A stretch of DNA of 64,000 nt from CAVRQM01 sp963756975 (lineage in GTDB: Bacteria; Pseudomonadota; Alphaproteobacteria; Acetobacterales; Acetobacteraceae), in contig CAVWPS010000002.1 in assembly GCA_963756975.1 (NCBI GenBank), positions 1,240,001-1,304,000 on the forward strand, given 5' to 3'. A model generated the notes under the pieces. That model was not told the DNA's origin, did no database searches, and saw only the letters and a list, made by a program, of their open reading frames with translations. A program made the translations under genes and the position numbers. The number at the start of each line of letters is the position of its first letter. Position 1 is the stretch's first letter. Shown piece after piece: positions 55,060-64,000 of this stretch.

Positions 55060-55523
55060 GGGCGCTCGCCATCCTGCTGCTGATGTGCGGCACCGCTTAC
55101 GCCGACCCCGCGCCGAACAGCCTGCCGCCGCCGATCCCGGGCGGGTGCACCAGCAGCCCGTTCGGACCGCGCGCGGCGCACCCGCTGCGGCCGGCGACGT
55201 TCCATTACGGCATCGACTTTCCGGCCCAAGCCGGCACGCCGATCCATTCGGTCGCGGCCGGCAAGATCGTCGCGATCGGGCGACGCGGTGCCGAGGGGCT
55301 CGCCATCGACGTGCAGCACGACGGGTTCATGACCCGCTACGCGCATCTCGGCATGGTCGCGATCCCGATCGTGAACGGGCAGCGCGCGGTCGATGCCGGG
55401 ACGGTGATCGGCCGGGTCGGGCGGACGGGGCTGACGACCGGTCCGCATGTGCATTTCGAGCTGCACGTGGCCGGCAAGCCGATCGATCCGGCGCCGTTCG
55501 TACAGGCAGTCGCCTGTAAGTAA
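55056..55523 (+). CDS. M23-family (LytM) peptidase
   Basis: 155 residues, TTG start giving a signal peptide (residues 1-16, ALAILLLMCGTAYA). The M23 zinc site is complete: HYGIDFPA (His, Asp) and GPHVHFELH (HxH), with MTRYAHLG. A minimal murein endopeptidase of the periplasm, without coiled-coil or SPOR domain. Confidence 0.88.
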   Translation: MRALAILLLMCGTAYADPAPNSLPPPIPGGCTSSPFGPRAAHPLRPATFHYGIDFPAQAGTPIHSVAAGKIVAIGRRGAEGLAIDVQHDGFMTRYAHLGMVAIPIVNGQRAVDAGTVIGRVGRTGLTTGPHVHFELHVAGKPIDPAPFVQAVACK

Positions 55524-55607
55524 CATCACGCAATGGTGGCGGAGGGTCCTCCGCAACGCACTCACCTTGCTCGGCGTTGGTTGCTGCTCCCAACAGGAGA
55601 GTCGTCC

Positions 55608-56115
55608 ATGCCGCACTTCCGCATCACCACGCTGACCCTCGCCGCGTTCGTCACGTTCGGGTCCATGACCGTCGCCCGCGCGGCGGGCCTGAACGACGCC
55701 GACAAATCATACCTCAAGGACGACGAACAGGGCGCGCTGTACCGAGCAGGCCCTGGCGAAGCAGGCGAGCCAAAAGGCGAGCCGGGACGATGTGCGCGCC
55801 TACGCGAGCAAGGTCGCTTCCGACCACGACGCGTACAACGCGGCGCTGGACCAGCTCGCGAAAAGCAAGGGCGTCGACGTGCCGAAGGCAATGACGGCGC
55901 AGGACCAGTCGCGCGTGAACAGCATCGGCGCGCTGACCGGCGACGCCTACGACAAGCAGTTTATTGCCGAAGCGATCCGCATCAACGCGAGCGACAAGAG
56001 CCAGTCCGCTCGGGAGGAGCGGCAAACGTCGGACGCCGACATCAAGGCGTTCCTGCAGAAATTCAAATCGGTCGACGCCGAGCACGAGAAAGCCGCGCTC
56101 GCGCTGCGGAAGTAA
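55608..56115 (+). pseudogene. DUF4142 family protein, +1 frameshift
   Basis: Start ATG 55608 (AGGAG upstream) gives a signal peptide (TTLTLAAFVTFGSMTVARA) and AGLNDADKSYLKDDEQGALY. Then a surplus C at 55742/55743 shifts the frame; EQALAKQASQKASRDDVRAYA and DHDAYNAALDQLAKSKGV continue in the next frame. Dropping the C gives 168 residues typical of DUF4142. Unlike the copy at 125-697 it lacks a lipobox. Function unknown. Confidence 0.83.
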
Positions 56116-56118
56116 GCG

Positions 56119-57087
56119 CTACGTCCCGACCGGGAAGTGGCAGGCGACCGCGTGCGAACCGTCGCGCGCCTCCAGCACCGGCACTTCGACACGGCAGCGA
56201 TCCTCCGCGCGGGGGCAGCGGGTGTGGAAGCGGCAGCCGGGCGGCGGCGATAGCGGGTTGGGCGGTTCGCCGCCCAGCACGCGCTTGGCCGAATGGTCGC
56301 CGCCGACGCGCGGCACGGCGGCGATGAGCGCCGCGGTGTAGTGGTGCAGCGGTTGCGCGAACACCGTCTCGCTCGGGCCGAGTTCGACGATCTGGCCCAG
56401 ATACATCACCGCCGTCCGCGTGCTGATCTGACGCACGACCGACAGATCGTGCGCGACGAAGACGTACGTCAGCGACAGCCGCTGCTGCAAATCCATCATC
56501 AGGTTCACGACCTGCGCCTGCACCGACACGTCCAGTGCGGACACCGGCTCGTCCGCGATCACCAGAGCCGGATCGAGTGCCAACGCCCGCGCGATGCCGA
56601 TGCGCTGGCGCTGGCCGCCGGAGAATTCGTGCGGGTACCGCTCGAGGTGTTCCACGCGTAACCCGACGAGCCCGACCAGCTCGCGCAGCCGGTCGCGCAC
56701 GGCGGCGGCGTTCATGCTTGTGTGGACGCGAAGCGGCTCGGCGATCAGGTCGCCGACACGGCGGCGCGGGTTGAGCGACGAATACGGGTCCTGAAACACC
56801 ATCTGCATGCGCGGCCGCATCGCGCGCAGCTTGCGTTCCGGCAGGACGCTGATGTCGACATCCTCGAACCGCACCTGACCGGATGTGAGATCGTACAAGC
56901 GGATCAGACAGCGGCCGAGCGTGCTTTTCCCGCAACCGCTCTCACCGACCAGCCCCAGCGTCTCGCCGCGTTCGACCCGCAACGACACGCCGTCGAGCGC
57001 GTGCACCGTCTGCCGGCCGCCCGGGCTGAGCGGGCCGCCGAGATGGAAGTGCTTGGTGACGGCAACGGCTTCGAGAAGCGGCGTCAT
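56119..57087 (-). CDS. dppF: dipeptide/oligopeptide ABC importer ATPase (DppF/OppF type)
   Basis: 322 residues. GESGCGKSTLGRCL, MVFQDPYSSLNPR, FSGGQRQRIGIARAL, VIADEPVSALDVS, and the C-terminal OppF Cys motif GCRFHTRCPRAEDRC, likely an iron-sulfur or structural site as in the family. Start overlaps dppD stop (ATGA). Last gene of the dpp operon. Confidence 0.92.
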   Translation of the reverse strand: MTPLLEAVAVTKHFHLGGPLSPGGRQTVHALDGVSLRVERGETLGLVGESGCGKSTLGRCLIRLYDLTSGQVRFEDVDISVLPERKLRAMRPRMQMVFQDPYSSLNPRRRVGDLIAEPLRVHTSMNAAAVRDRLRELVGLVGLRVEHLERYPHEFSGGQRQRIGIARALALDPALVIADEPVSALDVSVQAQVVNLMMDLQQRLSLTYVFVAHDLSVVRQISTRTAVMYLGQIVELGPSETVFAQPLHHYTAALIAAVPRVGGDHSAKRVLGGEPPNPLSPPPGCRFHTRCPRAEDRCRVEVPVLEARDGSHAVACHFPVGT

Positions 57088-58076
57088 GCGGCAAGCACCG
57101 CCGGGGGCCAGTCCGCGCGCTCGTCCGCGAGCCAGCACGCGTATGCATCCGTCCCGTGCCGAAGCAGTTCCGGCCGCTCGCGGCAGCGGTCGTGGGCGTG
57201 GGCGCAACGGGGCTGGAACGGGCAGCCGGGCGGCAGTTGCCCGATCAGCGGCGGGCTTCCGGGGATCGACGGCAGACGCTCCGGGCGCGGTCCGTGCATC
57301 GGCGGGATCGAACCAAGAAGACCGATCGTGTACGGATGGCCGGGGCGTGCGAACACCGCGTCGCGCGTCCCCGCCTCGACCACGCGGCCCGCGTACATCA
57401 CCATCACACGGTCGGCGATTTCGCTGACCACACCCATGTCGTGCGTGATCAGCACGACGGCCGACCCGAAATCCTGGCGCAGCTTGCGGATGAGTTCGAG
57501 GATTTGGGCCTGCACGGTGACGTCGAGTGCGGTGGTCGGCTCGTCCGCGATCAGCAGCGCCGGGTTGCACGACAGCGCCATCGCGATCACCGCGCGCTGC
57601 CGCATCCCGCCCGACAGCTGGTGCGGATAGCGGTCGACCTGCACACGCGGGTTCGGCATTCCCATCGCCGCCAGCAGCTCGATCGCCCGCGCCCGGCACG
57701 CCCGGTGCGAGAGGTCCGTGTGCGCGCGCAGCTGTTCCTCGATCTGCCAGCCGATCGTGTGGACCGGCGTCAGCGCCGTCATCGGGTCCTGGAACACCAT
57801 CGCGATCCGGCTGCCGCGAATGCGCCGCCATGCGCGGTTCGACAGGCCGATCAGCTCCTGCCCATCGAACTTCACCGAGCCCTCGATCACCGCGTTCGGA
57901 TCGCGGATCAGGCCCATGACCGCCATCAGCGTGATCGTCTTGCCCGAGCCGCTTTCCCCGACGACCGAGACGATCTCGCGCGGGTCGAGGCTGAACGACA
58001 CGCAGTCGACGGCGCGCAGCAGGCCGCGTTCCGAGCGGAACGAGATCGACAGATTTTCGACCGACAGCAGCGCCAT
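57084..58076 (-). CDS. dppD: dipeptide/oligopeptide ABC importer ATPase (DppD/OppD type)
   Basis: 330 residues. GESGSGKTITLMAVMG, MVFQDPMTALTPVHTIG, LSGGMRQRAVIAMAL, LIADEPTTALDVT and the C-terminal GCPFQPRCAHAHDRC motif. Partner of DppF. ATG 58076 shares a base with the dppB stop region. Confidence 0.92.
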   Translation of the reverse strand: MALLSVENLSISFRSERGLLRAVDCVSFSLDPREIVSVVGESGSGKTITLMAVMGLIRDPNAVIEGSVKFDGQELIGLSNRAWRRIRGSRIAMVFQDPMTALTPVHTIGWQIEEQLRAHTDLSHRACRARAIELLAAMGMPNPRVQVDRYPHQLSGGMRQRAVIAMALSCNPALLIADEPTTALDVTVQAQILELIRKLRQDFGSAVVLITHDMGVVSEIADRVMVMYAGRVVEAGTRDAVFARPGHPYTIGLLGSIPPMHGPRPERLPSIPGSPPLIGQLPPGCPFQPRCAHAHDRCRERPELLRHGTDAYACWLADERADWPPAVLAA

Positions 58077-59047
58077 CAGGCGGTCCGCACGCGCGGGTCG
58101 AGCGCCGCATACAGGATGTCGACCACCGCGTTGGCCGCGACGACGAAGAACGCCGCGTACATCACGGTCGCCATGATGAACGGCAGATCGAGGTTCTGCA
58201 GCGCCTCGACCGTCAGCTTGCCGACACCGTGGATGTTGAACACGACCTCGGTCAGCAACGCGCCACCGCCGACGAGTGCGCCGAAATCGAGCCCGAACAA
58301 CGAGACGAACGACACCATCGAGGTTCGCAGCGAGTGGCGGATCAGCACGCGCCACTCCGACAACCCTTTCGCGCGCGCGGTGCGGACGAAGTCTTCCTGG
58401 AACGTCTCGAGCAACGTCGCCCGCAGCACCCGGCCGTAAATGCCGATATAGAGGATCGCCAGCGTGATCCACGGAATGACCAGACCCTTGAACCACAGCC
58501 ACGGATCGACCGTCAGCGGCGTGTAACCGAGCTCCGGGACCCAACTGAACAGCCAAGTGTCGTGATAGCGGCTTTGGGTAATCAGGTTCAGCACCTCGCC
58601 GACCCAGAACACCGGCATCGAAATCCCGATCAACCCCAGGATCATCAGCGTGCGGTCGTAGACGCCGCCGCGCGTCACCGCCGCGATGGTGCCGATCGTG
58701 ACCGAGACGACGACCCATAGAACCGCAGCACCCAGGACCAGCGACATCGTCGCCGGCACCGCTTCCAGCACGGCGGGGATGACCAGCTCGCCCCGGTTCA
58801 CCGAACTCGCGAGATCGCCCGTGATGAACAGGCGCTTCATCAGCATCAGGTATTGGATCGGCAGCGGCCGGTCGAAGCCGAAGCTGTGGCGGATGGCGGC
58901 CACCACCTCGGGCGTGGCACTGCGCCCGGCGAGGCGTGCGGCCGGATCGGCACCCGGGATCGCGTAGAAGATCAGGAACACGAGCACGCTGATGCACAGC
59001 ATGACGAACAGCATCTGCAACAGCCGGCGGCCGACGGTCAGCAGCAT
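58076..59047 (-). CDS. dppB: dipeptide ABC importer permease DppB
   Basis: 323 residues, six helices; start LLQMLFVMLCISVLVFLIFYAIPGADPA and the loop VRTARAKGLSEWRVLIRHSLR. ATG 59047 abuts the dppC stop. Intact. Confidence 0.92.
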   Translation of the reverse strand: MLLTVGRRLLQMLFVMLCISVLVFLIFYAIPGADPAARLAGRSATPEVVAAIRHSFGFDRPLPIQYLMLMKRLFITGDLASSVNRGELVIPAVLEAVPATMSLVLGAAVLWVVVSVTIGTIAAVTRGGVYDRTLMILGLIGISMPVFWVGEVLNLITQSRYHDTWLFSWVPELGYTPLTVDPWLWFKGLVIPWITLAILYIGIYGRVLRATLLETFQEDFVRTARAKGLSEWRVLIRHSLRTSMVSFVSLFGLDFGALVGGGALLTEVVFNIHGVGKLTVEALQNLDLPFIMATVMYAAFFVVAANAVVDILYAALDPRVRTA

Positions 59048-60082
59048 CTACTTGACGATCCGCAGCTTGGCCTTCGGGTCGAGCGCGTCGCGCACCCCGT
59101 CGCCGAGCACGTTCAGCGCCAGCACCGTCAGCACGATCGCAAGCCCGGGCGCGATCGCCACCAGCGGCCGCGTGTAGATCAGGTTCTGCCCGTCCTGGAT
59201 GATCGTGCCCCAGCTCGCGTTCGGCGGCTGCACGCCGATCGACAGGAACGACAGCGCGCTCTCGGTCAGCATGTTCAGCACCATCATCAGCGGCGCGAAC
59301 ACGATCAGCTGTGTGGACACGTTCGGCAGGATGTCGCGCAACAGGATGCGCGACGGCGGCGTGCCCAAAGCCCGTGACGCCAGCACGAAGTCCCCGCGCG
59401 CGAGGCCCAGCACGGCACCGCGCACCGGGCGGGCGACATACGGGATGTAGACGATGCCGATGATCAGGATCGGGAACAGCAGGCTGCCGCTATCGAACGT
59501 CAGCGGTCCGAGCGTGATGGATTGGTTGATCAGCACGATCGAGAGCGAGATCGCCAGAAGGTAGACGGGGAACGCCCACAGCACGTCGAGGAAGCGCGAC
59601 AGAACCGCGTCCACGACGCCGCCGAAGAAACCGGCGACGATGCCGAGCAGGCCGCCGAGTGCCAGCGTCAGCACGGTCGCACCGGCGCCGATGATCAGCG
59701 AACTGCGGCCGCCGTACAGCAGGCGTGCCGCGACGTCGCGGCCCTGCCCGTCGGCACCGAGGAAGTATTGTCCGTGCCAGGTCGGCCCCACCGGTGTCAG
59801 GCCGAGCCCGCCTTCGTCCGGTTGCATCACCTGCAACTCGGTGCCGCCGATGGTGATGGTGCCGTCGAGGTTGCTGTCGAACGGGTCGGTGCCCGAGACA
59901 TGCGAGGCGTACAGCGGGGCCGCGACGCAGGCGATCGTGATCAGCACGAACACGATCAGCGACACCATCGCCGCCCGGTCCCGCCGCAGCTTGCGCCACG
60001 CCACCGCCCACGGCCCGCGTGCCGGCGCGGCAACGGCCGGTCCCGAAGGACCGGCCGCCAAAATCATCGTCGCATCGCTCAA
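59048..60082 (-). CDS. dppC: dipeptide ABC importer permease DppC
   Basis: 344 residues, TTG start. Long periplasmic stretch after helix 1, GADGQGRDVAARLLYGGRSSL (OppC-type), loop VLASRALGTPPSRILLRDILPN and SFLSIGVQPPNASWG. Pairs with DppB. Seven bases after dppA. Confidence 0.92.
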   Translation of the reverse strand: MSDATMILAAGPSGPAVAAPARGPWAVAWRKLRRDRAAMVSLIVFVLITIACVAAPLYASHVSGTDPFDSNLDGTITIGGTELQVMQPDEGGLGLTPVGPTWHGQYFLGADGQGRDVAARLLYGGRSSLIIGAGATVLTLALGGLLGIVAGFFGGVVDAVLSRFLDVLWAFPVYLLAISLSIVLINQSITLGPLTFDSGSLLFPILIIGIVYIPYVARPVRGAVLGLARGDFVLASRALGTPPSRILLRDILPNVSTQLIVFAPLMMVLNMLTESALSFLSIGVQPPNASWGTIIQDGQNLIYTRPLVAIAPGLAIVLTVLALNVLGDGVRDALDPKAKLRIVK

Positions 60083-60089
60083 GTGCGGG

Positions 60090-61781
60090 CTACTTCACCC
60101 ACATCGGGCTGAACAGCATGTGGTACTGGTCGGAATAGCTGAAGTTGCCGACCCGCTTGCTGACGATGTCGACGTTCTTCGGCTGCAGCAGCGACACCGC
60201 CGGAACCTCGTCGGTGATCTCCTTGTCGATCTTGGCCCACTGCACGTTCGCGGCCTTCGGGTCGGTGACGGCGAGCGCCAGCGCCGCCTTCATCTCGGCG
60301 TCGATCTTCGGGTTGCTGTACTCCGCGATATTGATCGAGTTATCCGAGCCCTCGTGGAAGCTGTCCGAGCTGAACAGGACGTTCAGGAAGTCGGACGGCG
60401 CCGGATAATCCTGGAACCAGTCGGTCAGGCTGATCTGGACCTTGTTCTTGCTGTTCTGGATGTAGTTGAACTGGTCGTTGCTGCTGATCGCCTTCAGCTG
60501 CGCGTCGTAGCCGAGGTTGCGCAGCATGCCGACGAGGTATTCGGCCATGCTCTTTTCGACGACCTTGTCGGAGCTGATCAGCGTCACTTTCTGGCCGGCC
60601 GTGCCGCTCTCTTTAATGAGCTGCTTGGCTTTCTCCAGATCGGGTGCCGTCCACTTGGTCGTCTTGTCGGTGCCGCCCTTGGTGAACGGGCAGTACGGCT
60701 CATAGCCACCCATGCCGACCGGCAGCTGCTGGCACAGCGGGCTCGCGAGGTTCGGTCCGCCGTACAGTTTCACCAGCGCGCCGCGATCGACCGCGTACGC
60801 CAGCGCCTGACGCGCCTTGATGTTGTCGAACGGCGGCATGCGCGTGTTCATCGGCATGTAGTAGTACGCGAGCAGGCTCGCGATATGCACGACGTCCTTG
60901 TGCTTGGAGCCGAGTTCGCCGAGCCGGTCGAGCGGCTTCTCGTCGAACATCCAATCCTGCTGGCCGTTCAGGACGGCGGTCACTTCGTCCTCGTCCTTCA
61001 GGCCGAACGCGTAGTCGATCTCGTCGGCGTAGCCCTGCGGCTGCGCGGCCGCACTCCACTCCTTGAAGTGCGGGTTGCGCACCAGCTTCATCGCCGTGTT
61101 CGGATCGTACGACGCGATCATGTAGCTGCCGGTGCCGGGCGGCGGCGTCGTGCCGAGGTCCTTGCCCGCCGTGTCGGCCGGCAGGATCGATCCGAACGGC
61201 ACGGCGAGCTGGTACAGGAACTCCGACGACGGGGCCGTCAGATGGATCGTGACCGTGTGCGCCGCCTCATCGGCGATAACGCCGCCGGCCAGCGTGCAGG
61301 CGGCCGAGGCCGCCGCGTCCTTCAGGCAAGCGTCGCCGCCGACGATCGAGTTGTACCAGCTGCCGGCGTTCGGGTTGTTCACCTTGAACAGGCGCTGGAA
61401 CGACGCGACGACGTCCTTCGGCCCCAGCTCCTGGCCGTTGCTGAAGTGGATGCCCTGGCGGATCTTGAACACGTAGGTCTTGCCGCCGTCCTGCGGCGTC
61501 GGGATCGCCTCGGCGATGTCGGGCACGACGACGTTGGAGCCGCTGCCGCCGACCTTCTGGAACGTGACCAGGCCGTCGTAGACGCTGGCGAACAATTCCC
61601 AGCCTTTGACTTCGTAGTTGACCTGCGGGTCCATCGTGCCGCCGCCGGCCGACGCCGTCAGCTTCAGGGTGCCGCCGCTGTGCGCCTTCAGCAGGGCCGC
61701 GCGATCCTCGGCGGCGTGCGCGGTTCCGATCGTCAGTGCCGCGGCGCAGGCGCCGGCGGCGAGCAGGGTTTTCAGCGTCAT
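60090..61781 (-). CDS. dppA: peptide ABC solute-binding protein DppA
   Basis: 563 residues from ATG 61781 with AAAGGA upstream. Signal peptide to about residue 23 (LLAAGACAAALTIGTAHA). Family 5 pattern: GGTMDPQVNYEVKGWELFASVYDGL, IRQGIHFSNGQELGPKDVVASF, MPMNTRMPPFDNIKARQALAYAVD. First gene of dppACBDF-like order A-C-B-D-F. Ligand probably peptide; a proline iminopeptidase gene is directly upstream. Confidence 0.92.
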   Translation of the reverse strand: MTLKTLLAAGACAAALTIGTAHAAEDRAALLKAHSGGTLKLTASAGGGTMDPQVNYEVKGWELFASVYDGLVTFQKVGGSGSNVVVPDIAEAIPTPQDGGKTYVFKIRQGIHFSNGQELGPKDVVASFQRLFKVNNPNAGSWYNSIVGGDACLKDAAASAACTLAGGVIADEAAHTVTIHLTAPSSEFLYQLAVPFGSILPADTAGKDLGTTPPPGTGSYMIASYDPNTAMKLVRNPHFKEWSAAAQPQGYADEIDYAFGLKDEDEVTAVLNGQQDWMFDEKPLDRLGELGSKHKDVVHIASLLAYYYMPMNTRMPPFDNIKARQALAYAVDRGALVKLYGGPNLASPLCQQLPVGMGGYEPYCPFTKGGTDKTTKWTAPDLEKAKQLIKESGTAGQKVTLISSDKVVEKSMAEYLVGMLRNLGYDAQLKAISSNDQFNYIQNSKNKVQISLTDWFQDYPAPSDFLNVLFSSDSFHEGSDNSINIAEYSNPKIDAEMKAALALAVTDPKAANVQWAKIDKEITDEVPAVSLLQPKNVDIVSKRVGNFSYSDQYHMLFSPMWVK

Positions 61782-61803
61782 CACAGAAGTCCTTTCGTGG
61801 GGT

Positions 61804-62703
61804 CTAAGCGGCATCGAGGAAGTCGCGAACCACCCGCATGGTGGCGTCGCGCTCCTCGACGTGCGGCATGTGGCTGCTATCGGGAAAGACGACCTGCCTT
61901 ACATCGGGAATGCGGTCGAGGAACGGGCGCTGCGTGAGCGGCGTCGCCTCGTCGTGCGCGCCGGTGATCAGCAGCGTCGGCACGGCGATCCGGTCGAGCC
62001 GATCCTCGATCGTCCAGTTCTTCAGCGTGCCGACGACGTGAAACTCCGACGGCCCGTTCATCGTCGTGTAGACGGTCGGATCGTCCGCGATCGCGTCGAA
62101 CGTGCGCTGCACGTAGACGGGCCACGGCACGCGGCAGACGTGGCGGTCGTAGAAGGCACGCGTGGCGACCGCGTATTCGGTGCTGCCGGTCGTGCCGGCC
62201 GTCTCGTGTTCCAGCAACGTCGCCTGTACTTGCGGGGGCAGTTCGTTTCGTAGCCGGTTCGCTTCCGCGACCCACGTCACCAGCGACGCCGGGCTGTCGG
62301 CGAGCACGAGGCGGCGCAGTCCCGGCGGCTTCAGCACCGCATGTTCCGCGCCCAGCATGCCGCCCCAGGACTGGCCGAGCAGGTCGTATTCACCCGAAAT
62401 GCCGAGATGGCCGAGCAAACCGTCGAGTTCCGCGAGGAACAGGCCGACCGTCCAGAACGACGCCGGGGCATCCCGGTAATGCGTCGATAAACCGTTACCG
62501 ATCTGATCGTATTGGACCACCGCACGGCGCGGCCCCGCGAGATCGTCGAACGGGTCGATGTAATCGTGCGTGCAGCCCGGCCCGCCATGCAGGCAGACCA
62601 GCGGCACCCCCGCGCGCGGATCGCCGGTCACGCGATACCACGTGTGTCCCTCCCGGAACGCCACGCGACCCTCAATCCGCTCGATTGCTTCACTCATTCG
62701 CAT
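61804..62703 (-). CDS. proline iminopeptidase-family alpha/beta hydrolase
   Basis: About 299 residues (ATG 62703 or 62697). HGGPGCTHDY oxyanion loop, nucleophile Ser in LLGQSWGGMLG, acid in ITGAHDEATP and base in SSHMPHVEERD. Proline-specific aminopeptidase subtype 2 layout. Located 22 bases upstream of dppA on the same strand, so probably trims imported prolyl peptides. Confidence 0.88.
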   Translation of the reverse strand: MRMSEAIERIEGRVAFREGHTWYRVTGDPRAGVPLVCLHGGPGCTHDYIDPFDDLAGPRRAVVQYDQIGNGLSTHYRDAPASFWTVGLFLAELDGLLGHLGISGEYDLLGQSWGGMLGAEHAVLKPPGLRRLVLADSPASLVTWVAEANRLRNELPPQVQATLLEHETAGTTGSTEYAVATRAFYDRHVCRVPWPVYVQRTFDAIADDPTVYTTMNGPSEFHVVGTLKNWTIEDRLDRIAVPTLLITGAHDEATPLTQRPFLDRIPDVRQVVFPDSSHMPHVEERDATMRVVRDFLDAA

Positions 62704-62775
62704 AATGCTGGCATCGGCTTGGATCGCACGCAAGCCATGTGCCACGCTGCCGATATCGCCACGGGAGCCGACCAC

Positions 62776-63738
62776 ATGAGCGGGCACACGCATCAGCATA
62801 CGATCCACGCCCACCAGCATCACCACGGCTGGAACCGCGACCGGCCGGCGGTGCTGCGCGTCGCACCGGGCGAAACGGTGCTGTTCGAGACGATCGACAG
62901 CTCCGGCGGGCAGCTGAGCCCGGTCTCGACGCTCGCCGATCTCGGCACGCTCGATTTCGGCCGCATCAATCCGGTGACCGGGCCGGTGCACATCGACGGC
63001 GTCATGCCGGGCGACGTGCTGCGCGTCACGGTCGAGCACTTCGCCCCCAGCACGGCGCATGGCGACGCGTGGGGCTGGACCGCCAACATCCCGGGGTTCG
63101 GCCTGCTCGCCGATCAGTTCCCCGATCCGGCCCTGCATTTGTGGCGCTACGACGCTGCCACGCTCGCGCCCGCCGCGTTCGGCAAGTTCGCCCGCATCCC
63201 GCTAAAACCGTTCTGCGGCACGATCGGGCTGGCACCGGGCGAGCCGGGGCAGCATAGCGTGGTCCCGCCGCGCCGGGTCGGCGGCAACCTCGACATCCGC
63301 GACGTCGCCGCCGGGTCGGAGCTGTATCTGCCGGTCGAGGTCGCGGGCGGGTTGTTCTCGGTCGGCGACACCCATGCCGCCCAGGGCGACGGCGAAGTGT
63401 GCGGCACCGCGATCGAGAGCCCGATGTCGGTGGCTCTCCGGTTCGACGTGCTGCCCGCCACCCGCCTCGCCTTCCCGCGGGTGATGATCCCCCGCGCGCC
63501 GACCAGCCATATCGACATGGACGGCTACGAGGTCACGACGGGGATCGGCCCCGATCTGATGACCGGGGCCCGCGACGCCGTGTCCGGCATGATCGACCTG
63601 CTCGGGGCCCGGTTCGGCATGCCGGCCATCGATGCCTACATGCTGTGCAGCGTGTGCGCCGATCTGCGCATCAGCGAGATCGTGGACATGCCGAACTGGG
63701 TGGTGTCGCTGTATCTTCCCCGAGCTGTGTTCCGTTAG
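62776..63738 (+). CDS. acetamidase/formamidase family protein
   Basis: 320 residues. FmdA/AmdA fold: FGRINPVTGPVHIDGVMPGDVL, PFCGTIGLAPGEPGQHSVVPPRRVGGNLDIRD given here as CGTIGLAPGEPG and RVGGNLDIRDV, and GDTHAAQGDGEVCGTAIE. Hydrolyses short amides to ammonia and carboxylate. His-rich start (HTHQHTIHAHQHHH). ATG 62776 with GGGAG upstream. Divergent from the dpp/peptidase operon by 72 bases, fitting nitrogen scavenging. Confidence 0.9.
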   Translation: MSGHTHQHTIHAHQHHHGWNRDRPAVLRVAPGETVLFETIDSSGGQLSPVSTLADLGTLDFGRINPVTGPVHIDGVMPGDVLRVTVEHFAPSTAHGDAWGWTANIPGFGLLADQFPDPALHLWRYDAATLAPAAFGKFARIPLKPFCGTIGLAPGEPGQHSVVPPRRVGGNLDIRDVAAGSELYLPVEVAGGLFSVGDTHAAQGDGEVCGTAIESPMSVALRFDVLPATRLAFPRVMIPRAPTSHIDMDGYEVTTGIGPDLMTGARDAVSGMIDLLGARFGMPAIDAYMLCSVCADLRISEIVDMPNWVVSLYLPRAVFR

Positions 63739-63749
63739 ACGATCTGGCG

Positions 63750-64000
63750 TTAGAAAATCTGGCGGAACAGGACGAACAGCACGCCGGAGATGATCGCCGC
63801 CATCGGCAGCGTCAGCACCCAGGCGAGGCCGATGTTGCGCAGCGTGTCCCACTGCAGGCCCGACCCGTTGGCCATCATCGTCCCCGCGACGCCGGACGAC
63901 AGGACGTGGGTGGTCGAGACCGGCAGGCCGTAATTGTCGGCCGCGAGGATGGTCGCCATCGCGACCAGCTCGGCCGCAGCACCCTGGCCGTAGGTCAGAT
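63750..64000 (-). CDS. PiT-family inorganic phosphate transporter, 3' part
   Basis: C-terminal portion only; the gene enters from beyond 64000. The open frame reads LTYGQGAAAELVAMATILAADNYGLPVSTTHVLSSGVAG, quoted here as YGLPVSTTHVLSSGVAGTM, the PiT signature near the last helices, then TLRNIGLAWVLTLPMAAII and a final helix ending FRQIF. Low-affinity H+/phosphate symporter. Convergent with the acetamidase gene. Confidence 0.9.
   Translation of the reverse strand, partial: LTYGQGAAAELVAMATILAADNYGLPVSTTHVLSSGVAGTMMANGSGLQWDTLRNIGLAWVLTLPMAAIISGVLFVLFRQIF

Overview
The window looks like chromosomal DNA of a high-GC alphaproteobacterium, most likely Acetobacteraceae/Rhodospirillales. This rests on gene content and protein character (grpE-dnaK-dnaJ-dapB cluster, SDHAF4/DUF1674 protein, non-discriminating-type AspRS, KDO and LolA genes of a Gram-negative envelope); no 16S gene is present. 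I see no tRNA, rRNA, CRISPR array, prophage or insertion sequence. Coding density is very high and genes often overlap by 1 to 4 bases (ATGA, GTGA, TTGA).

Layout. 0.1-1.2 kb: DUF4142 lipoprotein and a cupin. 1.1-7.3 kb (minus): a light-driven pump cassette in the order rhodopsin, crtE, crtI, crtB, crtY, blh, which would make geranylgeranyl-PP, phytoene, lycopene, beta-carotene and retinal for the rhodopsin. 7.4-9.7 kb: proline iminopeptidase, DUF423, rRNA methyltransferase-like gene. 9.7-14.9 kb: surface-sugar genes (sulfotransferase, DegT aminotransferase, a truncated CapD/FlaA1-type protein, a WecA/MraY-like transferase) and an MFS carrier. 15-23 kb: housekeeping genes (SDHAF4, LolA, glutamine amidotransferase, Na+/H+ antiporter, aspS, NDH-2) plus a three-repeat secreted protein. 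22.5-29 kb: GntR regulator divergent from an ABC sugar importer and a cytoplasmic GH51 arabinofuranosidase. 29-33 kb: chemoreceptor, trmB, metK. 33-39 kb: parDE-like toxin-antitoxin, dapB, SDR, dnaJ, dnaK, grpE. 39-46.9 kb: GST, YejFEBA-type peptide importer, hisN, membrane-anchored cytochrome c. 47-49.5 kb: overlapping operon kdsB, pheA, PhnZ-like HD oxygenase, [2Fe-2S] ferredoxin. 49.5-56 kb: second sulfotransferase, copDC, an atypical SDR, a solute-binding protein, an M23 peptidase, a second DUF4142 protein. 56-64 kb: complete Dpp-type peptide importer with a second proline iminopeptidase, acetamidase/formamidase and the 3' part of a Pit phosphate transporter.

The most striking whole-window pattern is that eight recognisable genes (blh, crtY, trmB, an SDR, yejF twice, a cytochrome c, pheA, a DUF4142 gene) are each interrupted by exactly one extra base at the break. 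Removing that base restores a full-length, family-typical protein every time, with no compensating deletion or nonsense mutation seen. That insertion-only bias points to uncorrected sequencing insertions rather than nine independent gene deaths, but it must be settled before concluding anything about retinal synthesis or peptide uptake. Two peptide importers with two proline iminopeptidases, an arabinoside importer and a light-driven pump suggest an oligotrophic or plant/soil/water-associated heterotroph that supplements its energy with light.
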